Source: Bernardetia sp. MNP-M8 (GTDB taxonomy: Bacteria > Bacteroidota > Bacteroidia > Cytophagales > Bernardetiaceae). From it: a stretch of 64,000 bases of DNA. The stretch spans positions 2,254,001 through 2,318,000 of the forward strand of contig NZ_CP147012.1 in NCBI RefSeq assembly GCF_037126285.1. The letters run 5' to 3'. Under the pieces are notes generated by a model, which searched no databases, was not told the DNA's origin, and saw only the letters and a list, made by a program, of their open reading frames with translations. Position 1 is the first letter of the stretch; every line of letters begins with the position of its first letter. The translations under genes were made by a program, and so were the position numbers. Shown here one piece after another: positions 34,822 to 43,330 of this stretch.

Positions 34822-35079
34822 ATGAAAAGTCTAAAAGATTTTAAAAAGTTTGCTGTATCTCAAAAAATAGCTTCAAGTGTATCTGGTGGAGCTGTTGCTC
34901 CTATCGATGGAGATGATGATAATCCTGGTGGTGGTGGTGGTGGCAATGCTGGTGGTGGCACAAGAACACTCTATTGTTGTAAAAACTGTAATACTGCTCT
35001 TTGTGGCTACAATGCTTGGACAGTTAAAATGGCTTGTTTAAACTCAACAAATCCTGGACCTGTAGTAGTATGTAACTAA
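34822..35079 (+). CDS. Small double-glycine-leader, Cys-rich peptide (candidate bacteriocin/RiPP precursor)
   Basis: 85 residues, not assigned to a named family. Residues 1-23 (MKSLKDFKKFAVSQKIASSV then SGG) look like a double-glycine leader of the sort cleaved by C39-peptidase ABC exporters. The predicted core (24-85) starts AVAPIDGDDDNPG, passes through a Gly-rich spacer (36-46) and ends in a domain with six cysteines (C52, C53, C56, C61, C72, C84) and hydrophobic/aromatic residues (LYCCKNC, CGYNAW). Six Cys could form three disulfides or be modified. A strong terminator 24 bases after the stop shows it is a separate transcription unit. No exporter or modification enzyme is nearby. It lies between the intact and the decayed HNH genes, on the opposite strand. 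Confidence 0.78.
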   Translation: MKSLKDFKKFAVSQKIASSVSGGAVAPIDGDDDNPGGGGGGNAGGGTRTLYCCKNCNTALCGYNAWTVKMACLNSTNPGPVVVCN

Positions 35080-35102
35080 ACATCACGATAATGTTTAGTA
35101 TC

Positions 35103-35138
35103 AAAAGCATTTGGTTTTTAATGAAATCAAATGCTTTT
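35103..35138 (+). terminator. Intrinsic terminator of the Cys-rich peptide gene
   Basis: AAAAGCATTTGGTTT (35103-35117) pairs with AAATCAAATGCTTTT (35124-35138), one wobble pair, 6-base loop, followed by a T-run. Its strength suggests a highly transcribed small gene. Confidence 0.9.
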
Positions 35139-35190
35139 TTTTATCATTTTTTAATAAAAAAAATTATAATGTACTATTACTCCAACATAC

Positions 35191-36114
35191 TCAATTCTTT
35201 GCGATGTCGTGAGTAAGTTTGGAAAGTGGGCGCAGATGAAAATTTTCTTCTTCCATAATTCCGTTGGAAAGATGCCGAATTACGTCTTCTTTATTCCTGA
35301 AAAAAGTGCCTTCATATTTTTGAAATAATTCATCGATATAGGAATCTGGATAAGTAATTTGTTTTTGGATAAGTTCTAAAATTTGGTCTTTGTGTTGGTC
35401 GTAAAGTTCGTTTATACGAAAAACTTCAAAATTTTTGCCTAATACTTTTTTAGCTTTTTCATAATCAATACAAAATCCATCTTTATCATAATAGAATGTT
35501 GAATTTTTGATTTTTAGACTAAAACTAAACTCTTCTATTTTAGAATATGGATTTACTGAAACTAATTTTGTTCCTTTAAAAGTCTGATTACAAGTTTTGC
35601 AGCTTGGAATGAGATTATAAAATGATACAGCTAAAAAAGGATATTCTGATTTTGGATAAAAATGGTCTAGTTCGTCAATTCGTATTACTGTATCTTCTAT
35701 TTTCTCTTTTTCTTGTCTTTCTATTTCAACAAGTTTGATATAATTTCGATTGCAGTACGGACAAACTGAAATATTTAAACTTTCTATAAGGTCTTTAGAA
35801 CTATACTTGATTTCTTTATCATTTTCTTCTTTCTTAATAAAACCAGTTGTCAAGTAACCATAATAAGTTTCAAAACCCTTAAAATCACTTTTATCTTTAC
35901 ATTGATGAGCATTCCAAATTTCTACTAAAGCATCTATTTCACTAGGAGAAGCAAAGACAATTTTCTCAAAATCAAATTCTGCAAAATACTTTTTTATAGC
36001 ATCATTGAAGTATTTTAAATCAAACTTTTTATTTCTACTATCAGCATAATTCTTTATCGCTTCCCAATGCCTTTGCACCAGTTTCTCTAAATCTCTATGT
36101 TGTATTGGAATCAT
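35191..36114 (-). CDS. ptuB: PtuB-like HNH endonuclease (Septu-type anti-phage system)
   Basis: 307 residues from the ATG at 36114. A longer frame from 36231 would run through a palindromic repeat, and the decayed homologue also begins with this MIPIQ start, so 36114 is preferred. The nuclease core has CPYCNRNY (C118-C121), then ELDHFYPKSEYPFLAVSFYN and LIPSCKTCNQTFKGT: two CxxC zinc pairs around a DH catalytic pair and Asn, the HNH/treble-clef layout of PtuB and of the HNH effectors of retron Ec78-type systems. The ATPase gene is 122 bases upstream on the same strand. In Septu the ATPase and HNH proteins form a complex that degrades nucleic acid during infection. Family and pairing are seen; defence is inferred. 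Confidence 0.82.
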   Translation of the reverse strand: MIPIQHRDLEKLVQRHWEAIKNYADSRNKKFDLKYFNDAIKKYFAEFDFEKIVFASPSEIDALVEIWNAHQCKDKSDFKGFETYYGYLTTGFIKKEENDKEIKYSSKDLIESLNISVCPYCNRNYIKLVEIERQEKEKIEDTVIRIDELDHFYPKSEYPFLAVSFYNLIPSCKTCNQTFKGTKLVSVNPYSKIEEFSFSLKIKNSTFYYDKDGFCIDYEKAKKVLGKNFEVFRINELYDQHKDQILELIQKQITYPDSYIDELFQKYEGTFFRNKEDVIRHLSNGIMEEENFHLRPLSKLTHDIAKN

Positions 36115-36145
36115 GTTATTGGGGTTTGTAAACGAGATAAATGTC

Positions 36146-36224
36146 TTAAACCGTCGTTGAGACTTCGCCGTCAACGAGGAGTAATCTAAATTCCTCAACG
36201 ACGGCAACGCCTCGTTGACGGTTA
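36146..36224. repeat. Four-armed palindromic element between ptuA- and ptuB-like genes
   Basis: Arms in order: CCGTCGTTGAG (36151-36161), CCGTCAACGAGG (36168-36179), CTCAACGACGG (36194-36204), CCTCGTTGACGG (36210-36221). Arm 1 is exactly complementary to arm 3 and arm 2 to arm 4. Arms 1-2 and 3-4 can also pair over TCGTTGA/TCAACGA. It is GC-richer than its surroundings. No reading frame is needed across it. Confidence 0.8.
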
Positions 36225-36236
36225 AAAGCAAAAGAA

Positions 36237-38081
36237 CTATACTGGATTATCGTTTTTCAAAATACTTTCTAAACTATGTATTCTAGCTTTTAATTCTTCA
36301 ATTTCTGTACTATGTTTATCTACTTTTCGAAGGCGTTTGCTATCCAAAAGTTTTTGCAACATCGTTTTTACTATCGGCTCTCCAATCATTGAAATAATCA
36401 TTTCACATTTATCTAATTCTTTTGGTTTAGGTTCGCTTTCATTCAAAATATCAATCGCTTCATCAATCTTACTTTGAGCAAACTCTCCCACCAAACCACC
36501 TTTCATAAAAAACGAATCGGTCAGAAGTGTATGAATATTTGCACCAAAAGTATGTTTCATACTCTCTAGTTTGGACACTTTACACAAACCTGTATCTTTT
36601 TCTTTCTCCAAAAAAATAACATTCTCTTTCGGTAAATCAGAAACCAAAAAAGGAGAGTGAGAAGTAAGAATAAGCTGGATTTCTTTGTCTGGGAATATTT
36701 TTGGTAAAGTTTCAAGCAAGATTTTTAAATACTGCTTTTGCCATTGGGGATGTAAACCTAGTTCGCCTTCGTCTATGAGAATACAAATATTAGTTCCTCT
36801 AGAAGAATTAGCTTTTCTTGCTTGCCAAAGTCCTGAGAAGAGATTCAAAAGTGTTTTTTCGCCATAACTAAAATAACAAATATTATTTTTATAAGTGAAT
36901 TGTAAAGAGTGAAATCTAAAAAGTATTTTGGAGTCAATATCAACAAATCTATTAAATAATTCACTTTGAATATTTATTATAAAATAACGATTGTCCTTAA
37001 AATTTGCTTTTTTCAATATATCTAGTAATTTTTCACTTTGAGAGATACTTTCTAGGAAATGGAAATCCTGTTTTACTCTTAGGTTTTGAACCTTATATTT
37101 TTGATAAATACTCCTTATTAATTTTTTGTAGGTATTATCAGATTTAGTTATTTCATTAAACAAAATTTGTAGGAATAAAATATTATCAGATAATTTATTT
37201 TTTTCTACTATATTTTTTTGCCAAGGTTCTAGTAAATCTCCAAAGAATATTTCTAAACTGGTAATAATTTCAATATATAGCCTTCTATAAAAGTGTTCTT
37301 CTATTTCTTCCTCCTGTGAATATGAAACTACTTCTCTAATTGGTAATGACTTTGTAATTTCATACCTAAAATCAATGCTGTTATTTCCCTTAAACAAAAT
37401 GGCTATTCCATTGAAATTTATATGAGTTTGATTAGCAAATTCTGAAATATACCAAAACCAAAAGTGATTTTGTACATCAATATAGTGCTGTAATGAAACT
37501 TTTCTGTGCTTATCGAAAATATTTATATTATGAAATAGGTTATTAATAGAAGTATCAGTATAAGCAAAAGGTCTTTTATCTCTGATATCTTCTTCAAACT
37601 TATAGAAATCATCTAGTGAATAAGAGTAATTTATTATATGTAAACCGTCTAATAGTTTATTATTGACGATACCACTAACTTCAATATTTGTGAGGATTTT
37701 ATAAACTTTATTTCCGTCATTTACTATTACAATACAATCTTTTAGATCTTTTGGAGACATAGCTCCAAGTTTTTTTACACCATCCAAAACCGAACTCTTC
37801 CCAGCTCCATTTTCTCCCACAATAGCCGTAACATTTGTAATTTTTCCTTTTTGGGTTTCTTCTTTGTCTTTTTCGTTTTTTACATTGAAAAAATCCTCAT
37901 AAAAAGCTGCTTTTTTCTTTCTGTCTTTATCTTTTATATTATCTGTCAGCGTTCCACTAACAATTTTTCCATTTTCATCTGGCTTGTCTGGCTCAAAATG
38001 AAAATCATACAAAGGACTAAAATTAAATCCTTGTTGTTTGATATTTTTATAATCTTCAATCCAAAGGTAGAGGAGTTGCAT
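36237..38081 (-). CDS. ptuA: PtuA-like AAA ATPase (Septu-type anti-phage system)
   Basis: 614 residues. Walker A is GENGAGKSS (residues 89-97). The ABC-type signature FSYGEKTLLNLFSGLW lies near 400, Walker B is ILIDEGELGLHPQW (about 430) with a glutamate-rich end, and LTSHSPFLVSD (about 472) supplies the switch His. This is the OLD/RecF-like AAA arrangement of PtuA and related restriction-associated ATPases. The ~290 residues between Walker A and the signature are poorly conserved helical and strand segments, probably the arm that holds the HNH subunit. A C-terminal coiled coil (EIEELKARIHSLESILK) ends the protein. It is directly upstream of the HNH gene. No TOPRIM domain is seen, which argues against OLD nuclease. 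Confidence 0.82.
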   Translation of the reverse strand: MQLLYLWIEDYKNIKQQGFNFSPLYDFHFEPDKPDENGKIVSGTLTDNIKDKDRKKKAAFYEDFFNVKNEKDKEETQKGKITNVTAIVGENGAGKSSVLDGVKKLGAMSPKDLKDCIVIVNDGNKVYKILTNIEVSGIVNNKLLDGLHIINYSYSLDDFYKFEEDIRDKRPFAYTDTSINNLFHNINIFDKHRKVSLQHYIDVQNHFWFWYISEFANQTHINFNGIAILFKGNNSIDFRYEITKSLPIREVVSYSQEEEIEEHFYRRLYIEIITSLEIFFGDLLEPWQKNIVEKNKLSDNILFLQILFNEITKSDNTYKKLIRSIYQKYKVQNLRVKQDFHFLESISQSEKLLDILKKANFKDNRYFIINIQSELFNRFVDIDSKILFRFHSLQFTYKNNICYFSYGEKTLLNLFSGLWQARKANSSRGTNICILIDEGELGLHPQWQKQYLKILLETLPKIFPDKEIQLILTSHSPFLVSDLPKENVIFLEKEKDTGLCKVSKLESMKHTFGANIHTLLTDSFFMKGGLVGEFAQSKIDEAIDILNESEPKPKELDKCEMIISMIGEPIVKTMLQKLLDSKRLRKVDKHSTEIEELKARIHSLESILKNDNPV

Positions 38082-38188
38082 AGGTGGAAGGTAAAAAAGA
38101 GTGTTGATAGAATAGAAACAAGATACAAGTTATCTCATTAAAAGCCTAAATCATTGCACCAAAAAAACAAGAACTAAAACAAAGAAAA

Positions 38189-38216
38189 ATCCTATGAAAA
38201 ATGAATCTCATAGGAT
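38189..38216 (-). terminator. Intrinsic terminator of the DUF3857 gene
   Basis: ATCCTATGA (38189-38197) and TCATAGGAT (38208-38216), 10-base loop, followed on the minus strand by TTTTTCTTTG. It separates the DUF3857 gene from the Septu-like operon downstream. Confidence 0.8.
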
Positions 38217-38280
38217 GGTTTTATAAGTTTTATAATAAAATTAAAAGGGGAGTTTACCTTTATGTTTTCCTGTTTTTATT

Positions 38281-40332
38281 TTATTTCATTTTTTGAAGCA
38301 TCACAACAGCATTGCTAAAATTTACTGATGCAGAGTTAATACGTTCGAAGGCTGCTAATTGTTCTTTTGTTTGTATTGCATCTCTATAAAATTCTGTTAT
38401 TTCTACTGTCAAAGTCCCATTTTTGATATTTGCTTCTGTTTTGAAGTGCATAAGCATCTGCCCCATTTCGGCATTCCAAACCTGCTTTTTGAGTGATTCG
38501 AAATTTCTAATATAATAGCCTTCTGGAATTTCTATTTCAATGATAGTTTTGAATTCTTCTGGGTAACCTTTTTCTACATTTCCTTTTTGTAAATATGATT
38601 TTGGATGTGCATCTAAAAGACTTCCTAATTTGAATAAGTAGGTTTCGTTGGCTTGTTCTACAAGTGTATTTGAAGATATTTTTCCTTCTACTTTAAATAA
38701 ATCCATACGAACTGTTTCAGTATCATAATAATTATTTTCTATAGTTGTAATATCTACACGTTCTGGAATAGCGTGTTCTCCTGCACGAATATCAAAACGA
38801 CTAGCAACAGCTTTTTCAGGCTCATCAGATAAATAGTAATAAGCGTGGTAATCTATGGCAGAATATCCAGTGAGTTCTCTCTTTAAATTAATTTTTGTAG
38901 TATTTAATTCGTCTTCAAAACTCACTTTATAGTATGTATTAGTATGGCTTTGAGAAGGATTAAAATTGATAGTACGAATATCTGAATAGGCAATAATATC
39001 TTCTCCCAAAATTACAGGTGGCTTTACAAAAATACCTTTGTTATTAATGAGCGAATACGGAATATATCCATAACGATAACTAATTTCAGTAGGCATCAAA
39101 TAGCTTTTCATAGAAGGGAAATAGAACAAGTAGGCGTGGATAAAATCCCACGAAGGAAAATTCTCATCAAAGGCAAAATATTTTTTATCAGAAGTTCCTA
39201 CCAAACGATGGTCTATTCCTGCATTTTGAAAAAAAGCTCCAAACAAACGCAAAACACCATAACTATCACTCATTCCATTTTCTAAAGAAGCCAAAAGAGA
39301 ATACGAATCGTGGCTAACATTTTCATCTATACGAATATGATTTTTGATATAATCTTCAATTGCTTTTATTTTTTGTTCCTGTGGAAGTAAAGACGTTTTT
39401 TGAGCATTTAATTCTTCTAAAATAGAATTAATTCGTCTGTTTTCATCTTTCAAACTCAATGGATAAACTACTGAAGCAAGTTGGTTTGCAATAGTTTCCC
39501 AGCTATTATCAGCATATTTTTCATCAGCCAAAACGTGTGAAAAACGATAGTGCAAGCGCATCAAATTTCCTTCTCCTAAAATAGATTTTGAAGAAACTGT
39601 ATTTATTTTATCAGTTGAGATAGAAAGTAAATTTCTTCCCATTGCATCACTCTGTTGTTTTGCTTGTGGAAGTCCGTTATAGCTTTTGCTTGTAAAAAGA
39701 ATATTTGCAGGAGTAATAAGTTCGAAGCTCACATTTTTCAAGACTACATTAGCAGGATACATATAATGTCCAGAAAGAGATGCCGAACGCTCTATCACAT
39801 AAAAATATTCAATATTACTTCCTACTTGCGCTCCCTCAATAGGAAAACGAGTAGAAGAAGTAAAAAATCCATTTTCTTCTATTTTACGAATCTGAGAAAG
39901 GTCTATCTCTATTGTCTTTCCATCAGTTTGAATACTTCTAGCTTTCAAGCTCACCAATCTTTCGCCCTCTTGAAGAGGAACAAATACTTTATTATACTGC
40001 TTGAGTGCGTTCTCTGAATTGATTTTTATGATATGATGTGTCAGTTCCCACATTTTAAAATCACCTTTTTCATCATAAAAATACTCTAAACCATAATGAT
40101 ATTTTTCAAAAGTAGTTGGTTCGTTATTTTTCTCTGTACTTGCTTTTGCAGCACTAGGAGAAATATCCCAATCATAATTAAGAAGTTGGAAAGGTTCTGT
40201 ATAAGGAAAGATTTCATTATTTTCATTTTCAGAAAATTCAGTCGCTACTTCTTGAGCTTTTACATAATATGAAAAAGTTGTAATCAAGAATAGAGAAGAG
40301 AAGAGAAAAAAGAACCGTAAGTATTTATTCAT
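38281..40332 (-). CDS. Exported DUF3857/transglutaminase-like protein with degenerate active site
   Basis: 683 residues. Signal peptide about 1-26. A DUF3857 domain (about 55-215) has HHIIKINSENALKQYNKVFVP and KARSIQTDGKTIEI. A transglutaminase-like domain follows (about 290-420), but the place of the usual GDCKDKA catalytic cysteine reads GMSDSYGVLRLF, with Ser instead of Cys; the His region is WDFIHAYLFYF. A C-terminal beta-rich DUF2569-like/DUF3858 part (about 470-683) completes the usual Bacteroidota arrangement. The protein is probably periplasmic and non-catalytic, serving in binding or envelope assembly. It is monocistronic, with a terminator 65 bases downstream. Confidence 0.85.
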   Translation of the reverse strand: MNKYLRFFFLFSSLFLITTFSYYVKAQEVATEFSENENNEIFPYTEPFQLLNYDWDISPSAAKASTEKNNEPTTFEKYHYGLEYFYDEKGDFKMWELTHHIIKINSENALKQYNKVFVPLQEGERLVSLKARSIQTDGKTIEIDLSQIRKIEENGFFTSSTRFPIEGAQVGSNIEYFYVIERSASLSGHYMYPANVVLKNVSFELITPANILFTSKSYNGLPQAKQQSDAMGRNLLSISTDKINTVSSKSILGEGNLMRLHYRFSHVLADEKYADNSWETIANQLASVVYPLSLKDENRRINSILEELNAQKTSLLPQEQKIKAIEDYIKNHIRIDENVSHDSYSLLASLENGMSDSYGVLRLFGAFFQNAGIDHRLVGTSDKKYFAFDENFPSWDFIHAYLFYFPSMKSYLMPTEISYRYGYIPYSLINNKGIFVKPPVILGEDIIAYSDIRTINFNPSQSHTNTYYKVSFEDELNTTKINLKRELTGYSAIDYHAYYYLSDEPEKAVASRFDIRAGEHAIPERVDITTIENNYYDTETVRMDLFKVEGKISSNTLVEQANETYLFKLGSLLDAHPKSYLQKGNVEKGYPEEFKTIIEIEIPEGYYIRNFESLKKQVWNAEMGQMLMHFKTEANIKNGTLTVEITEFYRDAIQTKEQLAAFERINSASVNFSNAVVMLQKMK

Positions 40333-41073
40333 AAAAATATATAGGAAAGGAAATATCTGTGACTTATTTGATTGTGAAATATAAAATAATGTTTGAAAAC
40401 ACTATTTAATTATCACTTGTCTTGAAGAACAGTTGTTGAAAATAAAATTCTAAAAAAGAAGCTAAAAATCTGCTAATCAACTAACTACCCAGTCTAATAA
40501 CTGCAAAAACTAACCCTAAAGTTTGTAAACTGCAAATAAGCGAAAGAATAAAAAATAGAGTTTGATGTGTGTTTTCTACTAAAAACGCAGTGTTTTTTAG
40601 TTAAAAAAATAGAATCAACATAACAGTTTTCTAATTTTTCTGAAAAAATGGCTTATTTGTTAAGTATAACGCAGAAACAGCCAATAAAGTTAGGCAAAAT
40701 TCCGTATTGCAAACTATAAAGGGCTTTTTTTTACGCTAGTAGGTTTATAAGATGTTTTTATCCTAAAATAAGAATTATAGAAAACAAAAATCATATAATC
40801 TAGAAATTATTAGAATAAACTCCTGAAAATAATGATAGCTTGACTTTTTCACGTGAAAGGTTGTTTTTTATAATTTAATAGCAAATATTTGAAGTAGAAA
40901 TGAGAATACTTTAATTGGATAATGAATTTATTTGTCTGCTATTTTTGATAAACCCAATACTATTTTTTCAACAAAAACATGTTGAAAAAAAACATTCACC
41001 TCATAAATGACGTTGATTATAAAGACAGAGTTACGTAGTTTTTGATAAACTACATTCCTCCATTTTTTGAGTT
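40333..41073. other. Long intergenic region between divergent genes
   Basis: AT-rich, no gene seen. TTTTTTCAAC-N8-GTTGAAAAAA (40963-40990) is a perfect 10-bp palindrome without a T-tract, so it may be an operator. The similar strings ATTTTTGATAAAC and GTTTTTGATAAAC occur at about 40941 and 41038. Confidence 0.45.
40915..40947 (+). promoter_or_regulatory. Possible promoter of the Omp85-like gene
   Basis: TTG (40915-40917), 22 bases, TATTTTTG (40940-40947) matches TAnnTTTG with a slightly long spacer. The palindrome at 40963-40990 would lie just after the start point. Confidence 0.4.
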
Positions 41074-41106
41074 GTGTATTATAATTCGCTTATTATTCCC
41101 AAGTTT

Positions 41107-43197
41107 ATGAATAAGCAACTGGTTTCTGACCAATCTAACAGCAACTTAGAGGAAAACAGAATTTCATTTTTTAGACTAGATTTAGATTTACTAAATTCTC
41201 TTTTTTTCAGTTGTATTGCTTCTTTTAGGTACTTTTTAAATTCTATTTGTAATGTTTTTTTTAATAAAAATATAGGAATAGGCTGTTTTACTGTACTTTC
41301 CTGTTTGTTTTTTTGCCAAAAAAGTAAAGCTCAAAAAGCTCCTTATACACCTTCTTATTCTGTTACAATTACACAAGATAGCATTGAGAGAATAGTTGAT
41401 AATTATTATAAAGAAACAAATGATACCACCACTACGGATAAAATTAGATATTGGGCAGCCAAGAGAAAATGGACAAAAGAAGTAGTTAGTTGGATTATAA
41501 GCTCAAAGAAAGAACCTAGTTTTTGCCCTCCTGCTGATGTTCTGCATTATCCAGATTGGAAGGCACAAGAAGGAAAAATAATAGGAAAAATTGATGTTCT
41601 TACTTTAGATGTTTTTGGAGCAAAAGCAACTGATACTTTACACGAAACAAGAAATTGGTTAGAAAGAGCTGCAAATACCATTCATATCAAAACACAAAGT
41701 AGTGTAGTAAAAAGGCGTTATTTGTTTTTCAAAGAGGGAGAAGAATTGAATCCTGATTTGATAAAAGATACAGAGCGAGTTTTGAGGCAATTAAGAGCTA
41801 TTGGAGATGCTCGTATTTATGTAAAAGAAAGGCTACGAGTAGATGGAACAGTAAGTGATACCGTTGATATTGAAGTAATTACTCACGATATTTGGTCGCT
41901 TGTTCCAAGTGCAGGTGCATCAGGAATAAATAGTGGTTGGATTCAGTTACAGGAGCGAAATTTACTAGGTTTTGGACACAATGTAGAAGGAGAATTGATG
42001 TATTCGCCAGATTCTCAACAACCTTTTGGACACCGAGCAAAATTTGAATCTGCTTATTTAGGAAATTCATTTTCAGTTTTGAGTGCCGAATATTGGAACA
42101 CTTATGAGCGAAAAAGTTATAATGCAGCTTTAGAACGTCGTTTTCTTTCACCTGATATGCGTTGGGCAGGTGGTCTAGAAGTTGGTTATAGACGTTGGTT
42201 AGCTCTTCCTTTATCTGAAAATGACACAATTACACCTACTTTTTTTTATAGTTATTTACTTACTGATGGTTGGGGAGCTTATTCTTTTCCCATCAAAAAT
42301 AAAAAAATAAATAAGGGAGGAAGAACATCAATTATCACAGCTGCTCGTTTTACAAATTATTATTATACAGACAGACCAGAAATAAGTGCAGACACTAATC
42401 TTTTATATCAAAATCAAACTCAACTGCTTTTGAGTGTCGGACTTTCTACTCGTAAATATGAAAGAGATTATATGATTTATGGTTTTGGAAGAACAGAAGA
42501 TATTCCTATTGGTAGACGTGCCGTTCTTACCTTTGGAAAGTCAAATACAGACCTTGAAACAAGATATTATACAAGTTTAGAACTTAGCAAAGGTATAAGA
42601 ACTAAAAAAATAGGTTATGTGCGAGCTTCTTTGGCTTTAGGTTCTTATATGACTACTGAAAAAGAATTGGAACAAGGCATATTTGAATCAAAATTTACTT
42701 ACTTTACCCCTTTATTGTGTTTGGGAAGGTGGCGTTTAAGGCAATTTGTTAGGGGACGTTATACTAAAGGATTTAATAGATTTGAGAGAGAGTTTAATGA
42801 CATCAATAGCAGTGAAGGCATTTGGGGAATAAGCGATGACCAACTAAAAGGAACAGAAGTAGGGTTTATTGGAACAGAGAGTGTTTTTTTTACGCCTTGG
42901 CGATTTTTAGATTTTCAGTGGGCATTTTTTCTTCGGGCAGATATTGGTGTCGCTACTTTTGGAGGTTCTGTGTCGCAAAGTCCTATTTTTCAGGGCTATA
43001 ATGTTGGATTTAGAATGTATAATGAACGTTTTTCATTTCGTACTCTTCAAATACGTTTTGGTGTCTATACAGGTTTTAATGATGCACCTTATTATCTTCA
43101 AACTGTTATTGATAATGTCCCACGACTACGAATTGAAGATTTTGATATAGAAAAACCTGATGTCATTTATTTTCATAAAGGTAACGAAGGAAGATAA
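41107..43197 (+). CDS. Omp85/BamA-like outer-membrane beta-barrel protein with POTRA-like domain
   Basis: 696 residues from the ATG at 41107; the open frame extends to a GTG at 41074 but ATG is preferred. The N-terminus is long: about 60 residues with a hydrophobic patch precede a second, signal-like hydrophobic stretch ending QKSKAQ. A POTRA-like domain (about 175-275) reads RRYLFFKEGEELNPDLIKDT and DTVDIEVITHDIWSLVPSA. The C-terminal ~400 residues are amphipathic strands (NLLGFGHNVEGELMYSP, RFSFRTLQIRFGVYTGF) ending in a barrel. Such proteins insert or move other proteins or lipids across the outer membrane. A Bam or Tam core role cannot be told from sequence; one POTRA suggests an accessory family member. 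Confidence 0.78.
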   Translation: MNKQLVSDQSNSNLEENRISFFRLDLDLLNSLFFSCIASFRYFLNSICNVFFNKNIGIGCFTVLSCLFFCQKSKAQKAPYTPSYSVTITQDSIERIVDNYYKETNDTTTTDKIRYWAAKRKWTKEVVSWIISSKKEPSFCPPADVLHYPDWKAQEGKIIGKIDVLTLDVFGAKATDTLHETRNWLERAANTIHIKTQSSVVKRRYLFFKEGEELNPDLIKDTERVLRQLRAIGDARIYVKERLRVDGTVSDTVDIEVITHDIWSLVPSAGASGINSGWIQLQERNLLGFGHNVEGELMYSPDSQQPFGHRAKFESAYLGNSFSVLSAEYWNTYERKSYNAALERRFLSPDMRWAGGLEVGYRRWLALPLSENDTITPTFFYSYLLTDGWGAYSFPIKNKKINKGGRTSIITAARFTNYYYTDRPEISADTNLLYQNQTQLLLSVGLSTRKYERDYMIYGFGRTEDIPIGRRAVLTFGKSNTDLETRYYTSLELSKGIRTKKIGYVRASLALGSYMTTEKELEQGIFESKFTYFTPLLCLGRWRLRQFVRGRYTKGFNRFEREFNDINSSEGIWGISDDQLKGTEVGFIGTESVFFTPWRFLDFQWAFFLRADIGVATFGGSVSQSPIFQGYNVGFRMYNERFSFRTLQIRFGVYTGFNDAPYYLQTVIDNVPRLRIEDFDIEKPDVIYFHKGNEGR

Positions 43198-43280
43198 ATC
43201 AAGTCTGAAGTCAGATTTTAGAAGTCAGAAGTAAAACTAATTTAATTTCTTTTTTTTGTGTTTGACAAATTTAGAATTAA

Positions 43281-43316
43281 AAAAGGTTTTGAAAAATATT
43301 GTTTTCAAAACCTTTT
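43281..43316. terminator. 15-bp intrinsic terminator
   Basis: AAAAGGTTTTGAAAA (43281-43295) pairs perfectly with TTTTCAAAACCTTTT (43302-43316), 6-base loop. It lies between converging genes ending at 43197 and 43363. Confidence 0.88.
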
Positions 43317-43330
43317 ATTATTTTTAAAAT

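Noticed and set aside
36115-36231. N-terminal extension of the HNH protein
   Set aside because: It is coded by the palindromic repeat; the decayed homologue also starts at the MIPIQ methionine.
34543-38200. Retron (reverse transcriptase plus msr-msd) partnered with the PtuAB-like genes
   Set aside because: No reverse transcriptase motifs (such as YxDD) in any frame here and no retron-like RNA recognised.
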